Source: an uncultured Oscillospiraceae bacterium (lineage in GTDB: Bacteria; Bacillota_A; Clostridia; Oscillospirales; Oscillospiraceae). From it: DNA of 12,001 bases. A model generated the notes under the pieces. It saw nothing but the letters and a program-made list of their open reading frames with translations, ran no database searches and was not told the origin of the DNA. Position 1 is the first letter of the stretch, and the number at the start of each line of letters is the position of its first letter. Positions 1 through 5,794 of this stretch are shown in pieces. The position numbers were made by a program, and so were the translations under genes. The stretch covers positions 1 through 12,001 of the forward strand of contig CAAEDK010000073.1 of assembly GCA_900754605.1 (NCBI GenBank), read 5' to 3'.

Positions 1-316
1 CTGGACGGAGGTCCCCCAGTGGCTGGCCCTGGCCGAACTCTCCGGCGAGGAAGGCAGTCTCCCCGCCTCTCTGTCCGGCGGGATGCGCCGCCGTCTGGCT
101 CTGGTCCGTGCCCTGGCCCTGGGAGGACAGCTCTATCTTCTGGATGAGCCCTTCACTGGGGTGGACCCCGCCCGGATCCGACGCCTGATGGATGTCCTCC
201 GGTCTCTGGACGTCCCAGTCATTCTATCCAGCCATGAGGACTTGGTCTGCTCCCTGGCCGACCAGGTGATTTGTTTGGATGGTTCTCCGCTCCACCTAGC
301 AGACAGCGGATACTGA
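1..316 (+). CDS. ABC transporter ATP-binding protein, C-terminal part (5' end outside window)
   Basis: The frame is open from base 2 to the TGA at 314-316, about 104 visible residues, so this is the C-terminal half of an ATPase whose start lies left of the window. Seen directly: the ABC signature LSGGM followed by [10 protein letters not shown] at bases 74-118, a Walker B segment LYLLDEP, a D-loop GVDP, and an H-switch histidine in SSHE. The Walker A would be in the missing part. The layout around the signature (a WLAL..LSG segment shortly before it, then LLDEPF) resembles the nitrate/sulfonate/taurine or pyrimidine-precursor import ATPases (SsuB/TauB type), but the substrate cannot be told from this fragment. 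It would power a cytoplasmic-membrane permease. No intrinsic terminator follows it; the next feature is a new promoter about 50 bases downstream. Confidence 0.88.
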   Translation, partial: WTEVPQWLALAELSGEEGSLPASLSGGMRRRLALVRALALGGQLYLLDEPFTGVDPARIRRLMDVLRSLDVPVILSSHEDLVCSLADQVICLDGSPLHLADSGY

Positions 317-367
317 TTCGTTGTTTTTACGGTTTTTCACTTATTTTTCATATATATTTCATTCAAT

Positions 368-396
368 TTGACACGGCTTCATATTTATGATATCCT
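368..396 (+). promoter_or_regulatory. Sigma-A type promoter for the small peptide gene
   Basis: A perfect -35 TTGACA (368-373) and a -10 TATCCT (391-396) are 17 bases apart in an AT-rich stretch. Transcription would start near 402-404, about 30 bases before the ATG at 432. A stem CTGGA/TCCAG (401-405 and 412-416) would sit at the very 5' end of the RNA, directly before the ribosome binding site. The overlapping TATGAT (386-391) is a better -10 match but is only 12 bases from the -35, so I prefer the 17-base pair. Confidence 0.62.
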
Positions 397-431
397 GAAT
401 CTGGATTAAAGTCCAGGAAAGGAGACCACTT

Positions 432-509
432 ATGGACCGCTTCACCCGCATCCTGCTTCTGGTGATTGCACTGGTCACTCTTGTCCTTCCCTATTTTACC
501 AAACAGTGA
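432..509 (+). CDS. Small hydrophobic membrane peptide, 25 residues, unknown function
   Basis: ATG at 432 and TGA at 507-509 give 25 residues. The peptide starts with charged MDRFTR, continues with a strongly hydrophobic run rich in Leu, Val and Ile (about residues 7-19), then ends PYFTKQ. This is one membrane-spanning segment with positive residues at both ends. An AAAGGAG ribosome binding site (418-424) lies 7 bases before the ATG, and a good promoter precedes it, which argues against a chance ORF. An inverted repeat GGTCACT/AGTGACC (473-479 and 505-511) spans the end of the gene. I do not recognise the peptide. Inference only: such peptides can be membrane-active type I toxins or small partners of a transporter. 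The ABC ATPase gene upstream is about 115 bases away but has a separate promoter between them. Chance occurrence cannot be excluded without homologues. Confidence 0.5.
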   Translation: MDRFTRILLLVIALVTLVLPYFTKQ

Positions 510-532
510 CCGTCTTCTCCTTCACCTTTTTC

Positions 533-560
533 TTGATTTTTCAGGGAAAAACTGTATAAT
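533..560 (+). promoter_or_regulatory. Sigma-A type promoter upstream of the GH13 gene / small RNA
   Basis: The -35 TTGATT (533-538) and a perfect -10 TATAAT (555-560) have a 16-base spacer. The start site would be near 567. The resulting RNA reads through two small hairpins and then a terminator at 611-645 before reaching the GH13 gene at 731. It therefore makes either a short RNA or a leader whose termination is controlled. Confidence 0.6.
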
Positions 561-566
561 GTCAGT

Positions 567-645
567 ATGTCACACGGCATACCCGACGGCGGCATCTCTG
601 CCGTTGTTTCACAGGGCGGACCCGGCGGGGCCCGCCCTGTTTTTC
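567..645 (+). ncRNA. Candidate small RNA or transcription attenuator leader, about 80 nt
   Basis: The transcript from the promoter at 533-560 would run from about 567 to the U-tract at 640-644. It can form a hairpin with GGCA/TGCC arms closed by a C-G pair (590-594 and 599-603, loop TCTC), and perhaps GTATG/CATAC (565-569 and 578-582). The last element is the terminator stem. No convincing ORF with a ribosome binding site lies inside it. It does not match any riboswitch or known small-RNA class I can recognise. The two readings are a free-standing small RNA or the terminated form of the GH13 mRNA leader. Confidence 0.4.
611..645 (+). terminator. Intrinsic terminator (or attenuator) ahead of GH13
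   Basis: The arms ACAGGGCGG (611-619) and CCGCCCTGT (632-640) pair perfectly over 9 bp and are followed by five T residues and a pyrimidine-rich tract. It lies between a strong -10 box and the GH13 start, so it ends the short RNA described above. A second hairpin, GTGCCC/GGGCAC (651-656 and 661-666), follows at once. Confidence 0.7.
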
Positions 646-691
646 TCTCTGTGCCCACCTGGGCACACCCTGCAATCAATGCGCCTTCCAA

Positions 692-705
692 CCGGATCGA
701 TCCGG
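692..705. promoter_or_regulatory. 14-bp perfect palindrome, possible operator
   Basis: CCGGATCGATCCGG is a perfect palindrome with a central CG, sitting 11 bases before the AAAGGAG ribosome binding site (716-722) of the GH13 gene. LacI-family sugar regulators often bind palindromes with a central CG, and sugar-hydrolase genes are common targets of that family, so an operator is plausible. No regulator gene is visible in the window. It could also act as an RNA hairpin next to the ribosome binding site. Confidence 0.35.
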
Positions 706-730
706 CCGGTAGACGAAAGGAGTATCCAAT

Positions 731-2044
731 ATGTGGTTTGATCAAGCGATCCTCTATCAGATCTATCCCCTGGGGCTTTGCGGCGCACCGCCGGACAACG
801 ACGGATGCACCACCCACCGTATCCTAAGACTTCTGGATTGGGTGGAACACATCAAAGCCTTGGGAGCGGATACTGTCCTGCTCAACCCAGTGTTTGACAG
901 CGACCGTCACGGCTACGACACCCGGGATTATAACCGTCTGGATCCCCGCTTGGGAACTAATGAAGATCTGGCCCAGGTGTGCCGCGCTTTTCACGACGCC
1001 GGGTTCCGGATTCTATTGGACGGGGTATTCCACCATGTAGGCCGGGGATTCTGGGCCTTTCAGGATGTACAGGAAAAGAAATGGAGCAGCTCCTATCGGG
1101 ACTGGTTCTATCTGAATTTTGATGGTGACACCGACCGGAGTGACGGCTTCTGGTATGAAAACTGGGAGGGCCATGGTGAACTAGTTAAGCTGAACCTGCA
1201 CAACCCGGCTGTGATCGAGCACCAGTTCCAGGCCATCCGCGGCTGGGTAAAACAATTCGGGATCGATGGACTGCGGCTGGACGTAGCCTACTGCCTCCCT
1301 GCTGACTATCTGAAACGTCTGCGATCTTTTGCCCAAACACTAAAGCCAGACTTCGCCCTGGTGGGCGAGGTACTGGGCGGGGACTACAACCTCTGGATGG
1401 GGCCGGAACTATGTCACTCGGTAACCAACTATGACTGCTACAAGGGGCTGTGGTCCAGCCTCAACGACCGCAATCTGTTTGAGATCGGCCACAGCCTAGC
1501 CCGCCAGTACGGGCCGGAACCTTGGACCCTTTACAAAGGGGCCCACCTGCTGTCCTTCGTGGACAACCATGATGTCACCCGCATCGCCTCCAAGCTCCGG
1601 GACCCCGCACACCTCCCCTTGATCTACGCCCTTCTGTTTGGGATGCCCGGGACCCCCACCCTGTATTACGGCAGTGAATGGGGCATTCTCGGCGAAAAAG
1701 GCCCATGCAGTGACGACAGCCTCCGCCCCGCCCTGGAAAAGCCGGAGTGGAACAACCTGACGGACTGGATCGCCCGTCTAGCCGCCGCCCGGAGAGGCAG
1801 CTCGGCCCTTCAGGAAGGTAGCTATCGGAATGTACTCCTCACCAATCTCCAGCTCATTTTTGAGCGCAAAACGGAGACCGAACGGGTGCTGGTGGCGGTC
1901 AACGCGGACAGCCAGCCTTATACCGCCCACTTCGACGCGGGCTGCGGCCTGGCCTGGGACCTGATCTCCGGCCAGAAGCACGACTTTGGCGGCGGAAGCC
2001 AACTGCCCCCGTACAGTGCGTTTTTCTGGAAGATGGAACGATAA
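731..2044 (+). CDS. GH13 alpha-amylase-family glycoside hydrolase
   Basis: 437 residues, ATG at 731, with AAAGGAG (716-722) 8 bases upstream. It hydrolyses or transfers alpha-glucosidic bonds in starch-derived or related oligosaccharides. Conserved GH13 regions are seen in order: region I DGVFHH (Asp97, His102); region II GLRLDVA with the nucleophile Asp184; region III GEV with the acid/base Glu213; region IV FVDNHD with the transition-state Asp281. The (beta/alpha)8 barrel is followed by a short C-terminal beta domain (about residues 365-437). There is no signal peptide or carbohydrate-binding module, so the enzyme should be cytoplasmic and act on imported oligosaccharides. The length suits neopullulanase, cyclomaltodextrinase or maltogenic-type enzymes without the extra N-terminal domain; exact specificity cannot be read. 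It stands alone, with no transporter genes beside it, and its leader carries a terminator and a palindrome that suggest regulated expression. Confidence 0.93.
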   Translation: MWFDQAILYQIYPLGLCGAPPDNDGCTTHRILRLLDWVEHIKALGADTVLLNPVFDSDRHGYDTRDYNRLDPRLGTNEDLAQVCRAFHDAGFRILLDGVFHHVGRGFWAFQDVQEKKWSSSYRDWFYLNFDGDTDRSDGFWYENWEGHGELVKLNLHNPAVIEHQFQAIRGWVKQFGIDGLRLDVAYCLPADYLKRLRSFAQTLKPDFALVGEVLGGDYNLWMGPELCHSVTNYDCYKGLWSSLNDRNLFEIGHSLARQYGPEPWTLYKGAHLLSFVDNHDVTRIASKLRDPAHLPLIYALLFGMPGTPTLYYGSEWGILGEKGPCSDDSLRPALEKPEWNNLTDWIARLAAARRGSSALQEGSYRNVLLTNLQLIFERKTETERVLVAVNADSQPYTAHFDAGCGLAWDLISGQKHDFGGGSQLPPYSAFFWKMER

Positions 2045-2064
2045 GATCAAGAGACTGTCAAAAG

Positions 2065-2130
2065 CCTCCATTCAAAGGATTTGGAGGGAAAGATAATGTG
2101 AAAGAAAACCGTCAGGGGTGTCTTTCACGT
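2065..2130. repeat. Two inverted repeats after the GH13 gene
   Basis: CCTCCA (2065-2070) pairs with TGGAGG (2082-2087). ATGTGAAAGA (2096-2105) pairs with TCTTTCACGT (2121-2130) over 10 positions with one G-U, leaving a 15-base loop. Neither stem has a T-run directly after it, so they are not textbook terminators. They begin the hairpin-rich spacer that ends at 2250. Confidence 0.4.
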
Positions 2131-2177
2131 CCCATCAAACAACTTTTGATTGCTTTTTTAAGATGCTCAAAAGTTCA

Positions 2178-2211
2178 GCAGCTTGTCGAAAAGGCCTTTT
2201 CAACAAGCTGC
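2178..2211. repeat. 34-bp near-perfect palindrome
   Basis: The arms GCAGCTTGT (2178-2186) and ACAAGCTGC (2203-2211) are perfect, and the centre GAAAAGGCCTTTTC (2188-2201) is itself a perfect palindrome. The only mismatch is position 2187 against 2202, giving 16 of 17 possible pairs. It touches the terminator that starts at 2212. It could be an intergenic palindromic repeat of the REP type or part of a composite terminator; only one copy is in this window. Confidence 0.5.
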
Positions 2212-2250
2212 AAAAATATCCCCCTGCAATCTATGCAGGGGGATATTTTT
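2212..2250. terminator. Bidirectional intrinsic terminator between GH13 and mtnA
   Basis: Two perfectly complementary 17-base arms (2212-2228 and 2234-2250) enclose the 5-base loop ATCTA. The stem has a CCCCCTGCA/TGCAGGGGG core flanked by A5 on one side and T5 on the other, so it works as a U-tract terminator in both directions. It ends the rightward GH13 transcript and the leftward mtnA operon, whose stop codon is 17 bases away. Confidence 0.88.
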
Positions 2251-2266
2251 AATTTATTCAGCCGGC

Positions 2267-3343
2267 TCAGCGCATCTTTTCGGAAAACAGTGCGGCCAAG
2301 GACCTGCTAAAGGGCGGACGGCAGATTCCCTTCTCCGTAACGATGCCAGAGATCAGGCTGTGATGGGTGACGTCGAAGGCGGGGTTGAAGCACTTCACCC
2401 CGGCGGGAGCCATAGGCTCCCGGTACCACAGGGAGCGGATCTCCTCCGGATCCCGCTGCTCGATGGGGATGTGGTCCCCGTCGGGACAGCTCAGGTCGAT
2501 GGTGGAGGTGGGCCCCAGCACATAGAAGGGGATCCCATAGTGTCTGGCCAGGATGGCCACTCCGCTGGTACCGATCTTGTTGGCGGCGTCGCCGTTGGCC
2601 GCCACCCGGTCACACCCCACAAAGCAGGCCTGGACCCATCCCTTCTTCATTACCATAGAGGCCATATTGTCACAAATCAAGGTAACGTCCACCCCCGCCT
2701 GATGCAATTCCCAGGCAGTAAGCCGTGCTCCCTGGAGCAGGGGCCGGGTCTCATCGGCGAACACCTGCAGTGGGATCCCACGTTCCTGAGCCAGCAGGAT
2801 GGGACCCAGAGCGGTGCCATAGCGTGAGGTGGCCAGAGGTCCCGCGTTGCAGTGAGTCAGCACCCCATCCCCCGGCTTCAGCAGTGAGAGTCCGTACTCT
2901 GCGATGGCACGGCACATCTCCTCATCCTCCTGACGGATGGCTCTACTCTCCGCCTCCAAGGCGGCAGCTAACTCCTCCGGAGTGCATCCGGCCAGTCTGG
3001 AGGCTCGGTCCATCATGCGTGCCACCGCCCAGGACAGGTTGACTGCTGTGGGACGTGAGCTGACAAGCATTTTTCCTTTCCTATCTAATTCCTTCAAAAG
3101 CCCAGGGGTATCCAGCCCCTCCCGCTCCATCTGGCGGGCCAGGGCGGACAGGCAAAACCCCGCAAAGATACCGATGGCGGGTGCGCCACGCACCCGGAGG
3201 CTCCGGATGGCCTCCACCATCTCCTCCAGCTTCCTCACCGTGCGGTACTCCACCCGGCCGGGCAGCAGCGTCTGATCCAGCAGGACCACGCTCTCCCCAT
3301 CTTCTCCCAGGCGGACATTCTCCGGCTGGCTCTGTGCCATCAT
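2267..3343 (-). CDS. mtnA: S-methyl-5-thioribose-1-phosphate isomerase (MtnA), possible 5-deoxyribose-1-phosphate isomerase
   Basis: 358 residues. It converts a 5-modified ribose 1-phosphate to the matching ribulose 1-phosphate (aldose to ketose) in methylthioadenosine or 5'-deoxyadenosine salvage. Family hallmarks: RGAPAIG (residues 52-58), SSRPTAVNL (95-103), the catalytic cysteine in THCNAG (Cys165), and the catalytic aspartate in [16 protein letters not shown] (Asp245). These align with Cys160 and Asp240 of the Bacillus subtilis enzyme at a constant offset. The start ATG (3343-3341) overlaps the TGA of the class II aldolase in an ATGA junction, so the two are translationally coupled; GAGGAGGAGAG inside the aldolase end serves as ribosome binding site. 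The next ATG, one codon in, is an equal alternative. The paired aldolase suggests the DHAP shunt rather than the classical methionine salvage dehydratase route. The eIF2B-alpha-like ribose-1,5-bisphosphate isomerases are the nearest alternative, but the motifs favour MtnA. Confidence 0.94.
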   Translation of the reverse strand: MMAQSQPENVRLGEDGESVVLLDQTLLPGRVEYRTVRKLEEMVEAIRSLRVRGAPAIGIFAGFCLSALARQMEREGLDTPGLLKELDRKGKMLVSSRPTAVNLSWAVARMMDRASRLAGCTPEELAAALEAESRAIRQEDEEMCRAIAEYGLSLLKPGDGVLTHCNAGPLATSRYGTALGPILLAQERGIPLQVFADETRPLLQGARLTAWELHQAGVDVTLICDNMASMVMKKGWVQACFVGCDRVAANGDAANKIGTSGVAILARHYGIPFYVLGPTSTIDLSCPDGDHIPIEQRDPEEIRSLWYREPMAPAGVKCFNPAFDVTHHSLISGIVTEKGICRPPFSRSLAALFSEKMR

Positions 3344-4020
3344 ACACTCTCCTCCTCTGTTCTGGGCCCCGCTAGGACCGCATATCGGCCCGCCAGACCC
3401 AGCAGGGCCGCCTTCTGGTCCTCTGTCAGCTCCACGCCGCCACCCAGCAGCTGGACGTTGGCGTAGATCCTGGCCGTCTGCTCCACCGTCTCCATCCGGT
3501 CAAAGGCGGACCAGAGATCCGGCCCCCAGGTCAGGGCCCCGTGGTTGGCCAGCAGCACTGCACTATGGTTCCGCACAAAGGGACGAATGCTGTCCGGCAC
3601 CTCCTGGGTGGAGGGGAGGGCAAATGGGGCCACCAGGACCTCCCCCAGACCGCTGATAGTCTCAGTGAGGTACCGCTCCCTCAGCGGGCGGCGGCAGACA
3701 GCAAAGGCGGTGGCCATAGGGGGATGAGCATGGACCACAGCGCGGACATCGGAGCGCTCCCGGTAGACCATCAGGTGCATGGGCATCTCGGAGGATGGGT
3801 GCCGGTCCCCCTCCAGCACCTCTCCGGACAGGGCGCACTTCACCAGCATCTCGGGCATCAGCCGCCCCTTGCCTACCCCGGAGGGGGTGACCAAGATCTG
3901 GTCCTCCCCCAGCCGGAGGGACACGTTTCCGTCGTGGCCCACGGTGTACCCCCGCTGGTACAGCAGGCGGCACACCTGGCAAAGCTCCTCCCGGGCGGTG
4001 GACTCAGCCGCCCGCTCCAC
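3340..4020 (-). CDS. Class II aldolase (FucA/Ald2 type), likely 5-deoxyribulose/5-methylthioribulose-1-phosphate aldolase
   Basis: Zinc-dependent class II aldolase of the fuculose-1-phosphate aldolase family, which cleaves a ketose 1-phosphate into DHAP and an aldehyde. From the chosen GTG start (226 residues), the catalytic glutamate is Glu78 in SSEMPMH, and the zinc ligands are His97 and His99 in VVHAHP and His160 in ANHGALTWG. The phosphate-binding segments GNVSLR and TPSG are also present. The start is uncertain: there is no ATG near, GTG at 4020 lies one base after the upstream stop, TTG at 4029 and GTG at 4038 overlap the upstream gene, and no strong ribosome binding site picks one. Its end overlaps mtnA by four bases. 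Next to mtnA, the natural reading is the DHAP-shunt aldolase acting on the MtnA product and releasing acetaldehyde or methylthioacetaldehyde. The alternatives are fuculose/rhamnulose aldolase or MtnB dehydratase, all in one superfamily; the Glu at the catalytic position is consistent with an aldolase. Confidence 0.9.
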   Translation of the reverse strand: MERAAESTAREELCQVCRLLYQRGYTVGHDGNVSLRLGEDQILVTPSGVGKGRLMPEMLVKCALSGEVLEGDRHPSSEMPMHLMVYRERSDVRAVVHAHPPMATAFAVCRRPLRERYLTETISGLGEVLVAPFALPSTQEVPDSIRPFVRNHSAVLLANHGALTWGPDLWSAFDRMETVEQTARIYANVQLLGGGVELTEDQKAALLGLAGRYAVLAGPRTEEESV

Positions 4021-4021
4021 C

Positions 4022-4855
4022 TCAGACAAAGATCTCACTGGGAGCCCGCCGTCCGGCGTACTGATCCTCCAGCTCATGCTGGTGGTAGAGATACCCCTCG
4101 TGGTCAAAATACTTGGCCCCGGTGGGACACTTCTTCACACAGGCGCAGCACTTGATGCACTTGCCCACCACGTTGGACACGTCGGCGGGGTCGATGGAGC
4201 CCATGGGGCAAAGACGGGCACACAGGCCGCACTTTACGCACTTGTCCGGGTCGGTGACCGGCTTGGCTTTCAGGAAGTCCTTGATGGGCTCCCCGTGGCG
4301 GTCCCGGGGGGTGTAGTAGGGCCGGATAGGGTCACAACCATTCACCTGAACCGCTTCTCCGGGAGCCTCTGTTAAGCTCTTTACCTTGTCAGCTGTTTTC
4401 TCTCCAAGCTTAGCCAACAGGGCCATATCCTCCCCATCCGGACGCCCAGCGCCCAGAATGCGGGAGAAGGAGTGCTCACCCACAAAGGCCCCGGCGGCCA
4501 CGGGACAGAATCCGTTGTCCCGCAGGACGTTGCGCAGTTCCATCAGTCCATCATCGTAGTTGCGGTTGCCGTACAGCACCACCGGAACCGCCAGAGTCCC
4601 CTCCCCATGGATCATGTCTCGGACGTAGGGCAGCAGCAGGTTGGGCACCCGTCCGGCATAGACCGGGGTTCCAACCACCACCAGATCCTCCGGGCCAAAG
4701 GAAAGACTCTCCTTCCGGGCCTCGGGCAGGTTGAAGCAATAGGCATCATATCCAGCCCCCAGCCGCTCCGCCAAATCCTTCGCCAGTGTGGTGGCCACCT
4801 TCTCTGTGGTCCCGGTGCCGCTGAAATAGACAGCGTGTACAGTTTTGATCTTCAT
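4022..4855 (-). CDS. EFR1-type flavodoxin fused to a two-cluster ferredoxin
   Basis: 277 residues, ATG at 4855 with AGGAGG about 7 bases upstream. The N-terminal half is a flavodoxin fold: the FMN phosphate loop FSGTGTT lies at residues 11-17 and VVVGTPVYAGRVP at about 59-71. The C-terminal part has two [4Fe-4S] motifs, CVKCGLCARLCP (Cys206, 209, 212, 216) and CIKCCACVKKCP (Cys233, 236, 239, 243), each with the CxxCxxCxxxCP pattern. It should be a soluble cytoplasmic electron carrier that couples an FMN to two clusters. It is the first gene of a minus-strand operon with the class II aldolase and mtnA, so it may supply or take electrons in handling the aldehyde they release. That link is inference from position only. 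Proteins of this kind are common and mostly uncharacterised in anaerobic Clostridia. The leader between this gene and the monooxygenase gene holds a 12-bp hairpin. Confidence 0.92.
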   Translation of the reverse strand: MKIKTVHAVYFSGTGTTEKVATTLAKDLAERLGAGYDAYCFNLPEARKESLSFGPEDLVVVGTPVYAGRVPNLLLPYVRDMIHGEGTLAVPVVLYGNRNYDDGLMELRNVLRDNGFCPVAAGAFVGEHSFSRILGAGRPDGEDMALLAKLGEKTADKVKSLTEAPGEAVQVNGCDPIRPYYTPRDRHGEPIKDFLKAKPVTDPDKCVKCGLCARLCPMGSIDPADVSNVVGKCIKCCACVKKCPTGAKYFDHEGYLYHQHELEDQYAGRRAPSEIFV

Positions 4856-4894
4856 ATCCGTTCCTCCTCTATGTCGTTCCGTTCTACGTACTCT

Positions 4895-4926
4895 AGCGAC
4901 TCTGTCCTCCCTGAGACAGAGTCGTT
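4895..4926 (-). promoter_or_regulatory. Stem-loop in the leader of the EFR1-aldolase-mtnA operon
   Basis: CGACTCTGTC (4897-4906) and GACAGAGTCG (4915-4924) pair perfectly over 10 bp, extendable to 12 with one G-U, around the loop CTCCCTGA. It lies about 40 bases before the operon start codon. On the minus strand no T-run follows, so it is not a standard terminator of the upstream gene. It may be a leader RNA structure, an operator, or a terminator for plus-strand transcripts (a T6 run occurs 11 bases further on that side). I could not find a convincing promoter for this operon in 4856-4969. Confidence 0.45.
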
Positions 4927-4969
4927 GAAAACCTTTTTTGCTTTACACCATATTTCCCTGGCCCGGCAC

Positions 4970-5257
4970 TCAGTTCAGTTCACAGGAAACTACGCTGGTC
5001 TCCGCCACATACTTGGCCTTGACCTGGCCCAGCCGGGCCATGTGGCCGGTGGCCATGTGAGCCTTCTGTGCCTCAGGATCGGTCCAACGCTCCACCAGGA
5101 GCAGAGTGCCATCTTCCTCCTCTGGGAGATAGTAACGGTAATCCAGACACCCCTCCTCCTGACGGATCTGCTCCAGGATCCCGGACTCCCGCATCATCTG
5201 CAAAAACGCATCCCGCTGTCCGGGATGCATCGTATAGGTCACTTGAAACAGCATCAT
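4970..5257 (-). CDS. ABM-domain (antibiotic biosynthesis monooxygenase-like) small protein
   Basis: 95 residues from the ATG at 5257, with AAGGAG about 10 bases upstream; an upstream in-frame GTG at 5278 overlaps that ribosome binding site and is rejected. The sequence has the layout of the dimeric ferredoxin-like ABM domain: a first strand MLFQVTYTMHPG, a helix through DAFLQMMRE, then EEGCLDYRYYLPEEEDGT, LLLVERWTDPEAQKAHM and a C-terminal strand KYVAETSV. Members include quinol monooxygenases (YgiN), haem-degrading enzymes and many unassigned proteins; the substrate cannot be told here. It is cytoplasmic, with no signal peptide. It follows ruvX by 34 bases on the same strand and probably shares its promoter. 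In an anaerobe a true monooxygenase role is doubtful; isomerase or quinone-related roles are alternatives. Confidence 0.85.
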   Translation of the reverse strand: MMLFQVTYTMHPGQRDAFLQMMRESGILEQIRQEEGCLDYRYYLPEEEDGTLLLVERWTDPEAQKAHMATGHMARLGQVKAKYVAETSVVSCELN

Positions 5258-5291
5258 CGCTTTCGTGCTCCTTTTCACCCACTGCGGCGGC

Positions 5292-5711
5292 TCAGCCCCG
5301 CATCCTCCGGAATTCCAGATAGCCCTCCAGAATCAGGGAGGCCGCTACTGCGTCCACTGTCTTTTTCCGCTTCTTCCCGTTCTTTCCTGCGTTAAACAGG
5401 ATCCGGTGGGCATCCACCGTGGTTCTGCGCTCATCCCACAGTACCGGCTTCAGGCCAGTGGCCTCTTCCACCCGGTTGGCAAAGGTACGGTACAGCTCCG
5501 CCCGAGGGCCTTCTGTCCCGTCCATATTTCGGGGGAAGCCCATCACCAGCTCATCCACCTGATAGGCCTGGACCAGCCTGGTCAGCTCCTCCAAAACCAC
5601 CTCCGCCTTCCGGCTGTGGATGGTGGTCACATCCCCCGTCAAAAATCCAGTGGGGTCGGAAACCGCCACTCCGGTGTGGGCGTCTCCGTAGTCAATGGCC
5701 ATGATCCGCAC
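5292..5711 (-). CDS. ruvX: Holliday junction resolvase-like nuclease RuvX (YqgF)
   Basis: 139 residues from the GTG at 5711, which has AGGAGG 7 bases upstream; the longer reading frame to 5753 starts before that site. It is an RNase H-fold endonuclease implicated in Holliday-junction processing and 16S rRNA pre-processing. Motifs: the first metal-binding aspartate in MAIDYGDAHTGVAVSD (Asp7), the DERRTT segment (Asp93), and the C-terminal KKTVDAVAASLIL with the third acidic residue (Asp120). The length is typical for the family. A promoter (5745-5773) precedes it on the minus strand, and the ABM gene follows 34 bases downstream. It is separated from its usual alaS or IreB-type neighbours; the tyrosine integrase lies directly upstream. 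Confidence 0.92.
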   Translation of the reverse strand: MRIMAIDYGDAHTGVAVSDPTGFLTGDVTTIHSRKAEVVLEELTRLVQAYQVDELVMGFPRNMDGTEGPRAELYRTFANRVEEATGLKPVLWDERRTTVDAHRILFNAGKNGKKRKKTVDAVAASLILEGYLEFRRMRG

Positions 5712-5744
5712 ACATCCGCCTCCTCTCTGCTTCTTTCTGCTATC

Positions 5745-5773
5745 ACTATACAAGAAACGGAGGCAAAATACAA
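5745..5773 (-). promoter_or_regulatory. Sigma-A type promoter of ruvX and the ABM gene
   Basis: Read on the minus strand, -35 TTGTAT (5773-5768) and -10 TATAGT (5750-5745) are exactly 17 bases apart. Initiation near 5738 would leave a leader of about 27 bases with AGGAGG in it. A GGAGGC/GCCTCC stem (5759-5764 and 5776-5781) overlaps the promoter; it may be a weak terminator for the upstream integrase gene or an operator. Confidence 0.55.
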
Positions 5774-5794
5774 GCGCCTCCAGGGAAAAGAACC

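Noticed and set aside
491..817. 108-residue minus-strand frame and overlapping plus-strand frames at 466-741 and 567-827
   Set aside because: They overlap the GH13 leader, promoter, terminator and GH13 start, lack ribosome binding sites, and have a composition typical of shadow frames.
2045..2250. Miniature transposable element (MITE) with terminal inverted repeats
   Set aside because: The several stems are nested locally; I found no matching terminal repeats or target-site duplication bounding the whole block.
2183..2827. 214-residue plus-strand frame
   Set aside because: It is antisense to mtnA, starts inside a palindrome and crosses the terminator; the mtnA reading has full family motifs.
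4020..4107. Longer aldolase reading frame starting at 4107
   Set aside because: It begins with a TTG deep inside the ferredoxin gene, overlapping it by 86 bases, and adds residues with no counterpart in the FucA family.
3541..4155. 204-residue plus-strand frame and the frame at 3779-4375
   Set aside because: Antisense to the aldolase and flavodoxin-ferredoxin genes, which carry catalytic and cluster motifs; no ribosome binding site.
4472..5395. 307-residue plus-strand frame
   Set aside because: It runs antisense through three real genes and has no recognisable domain.
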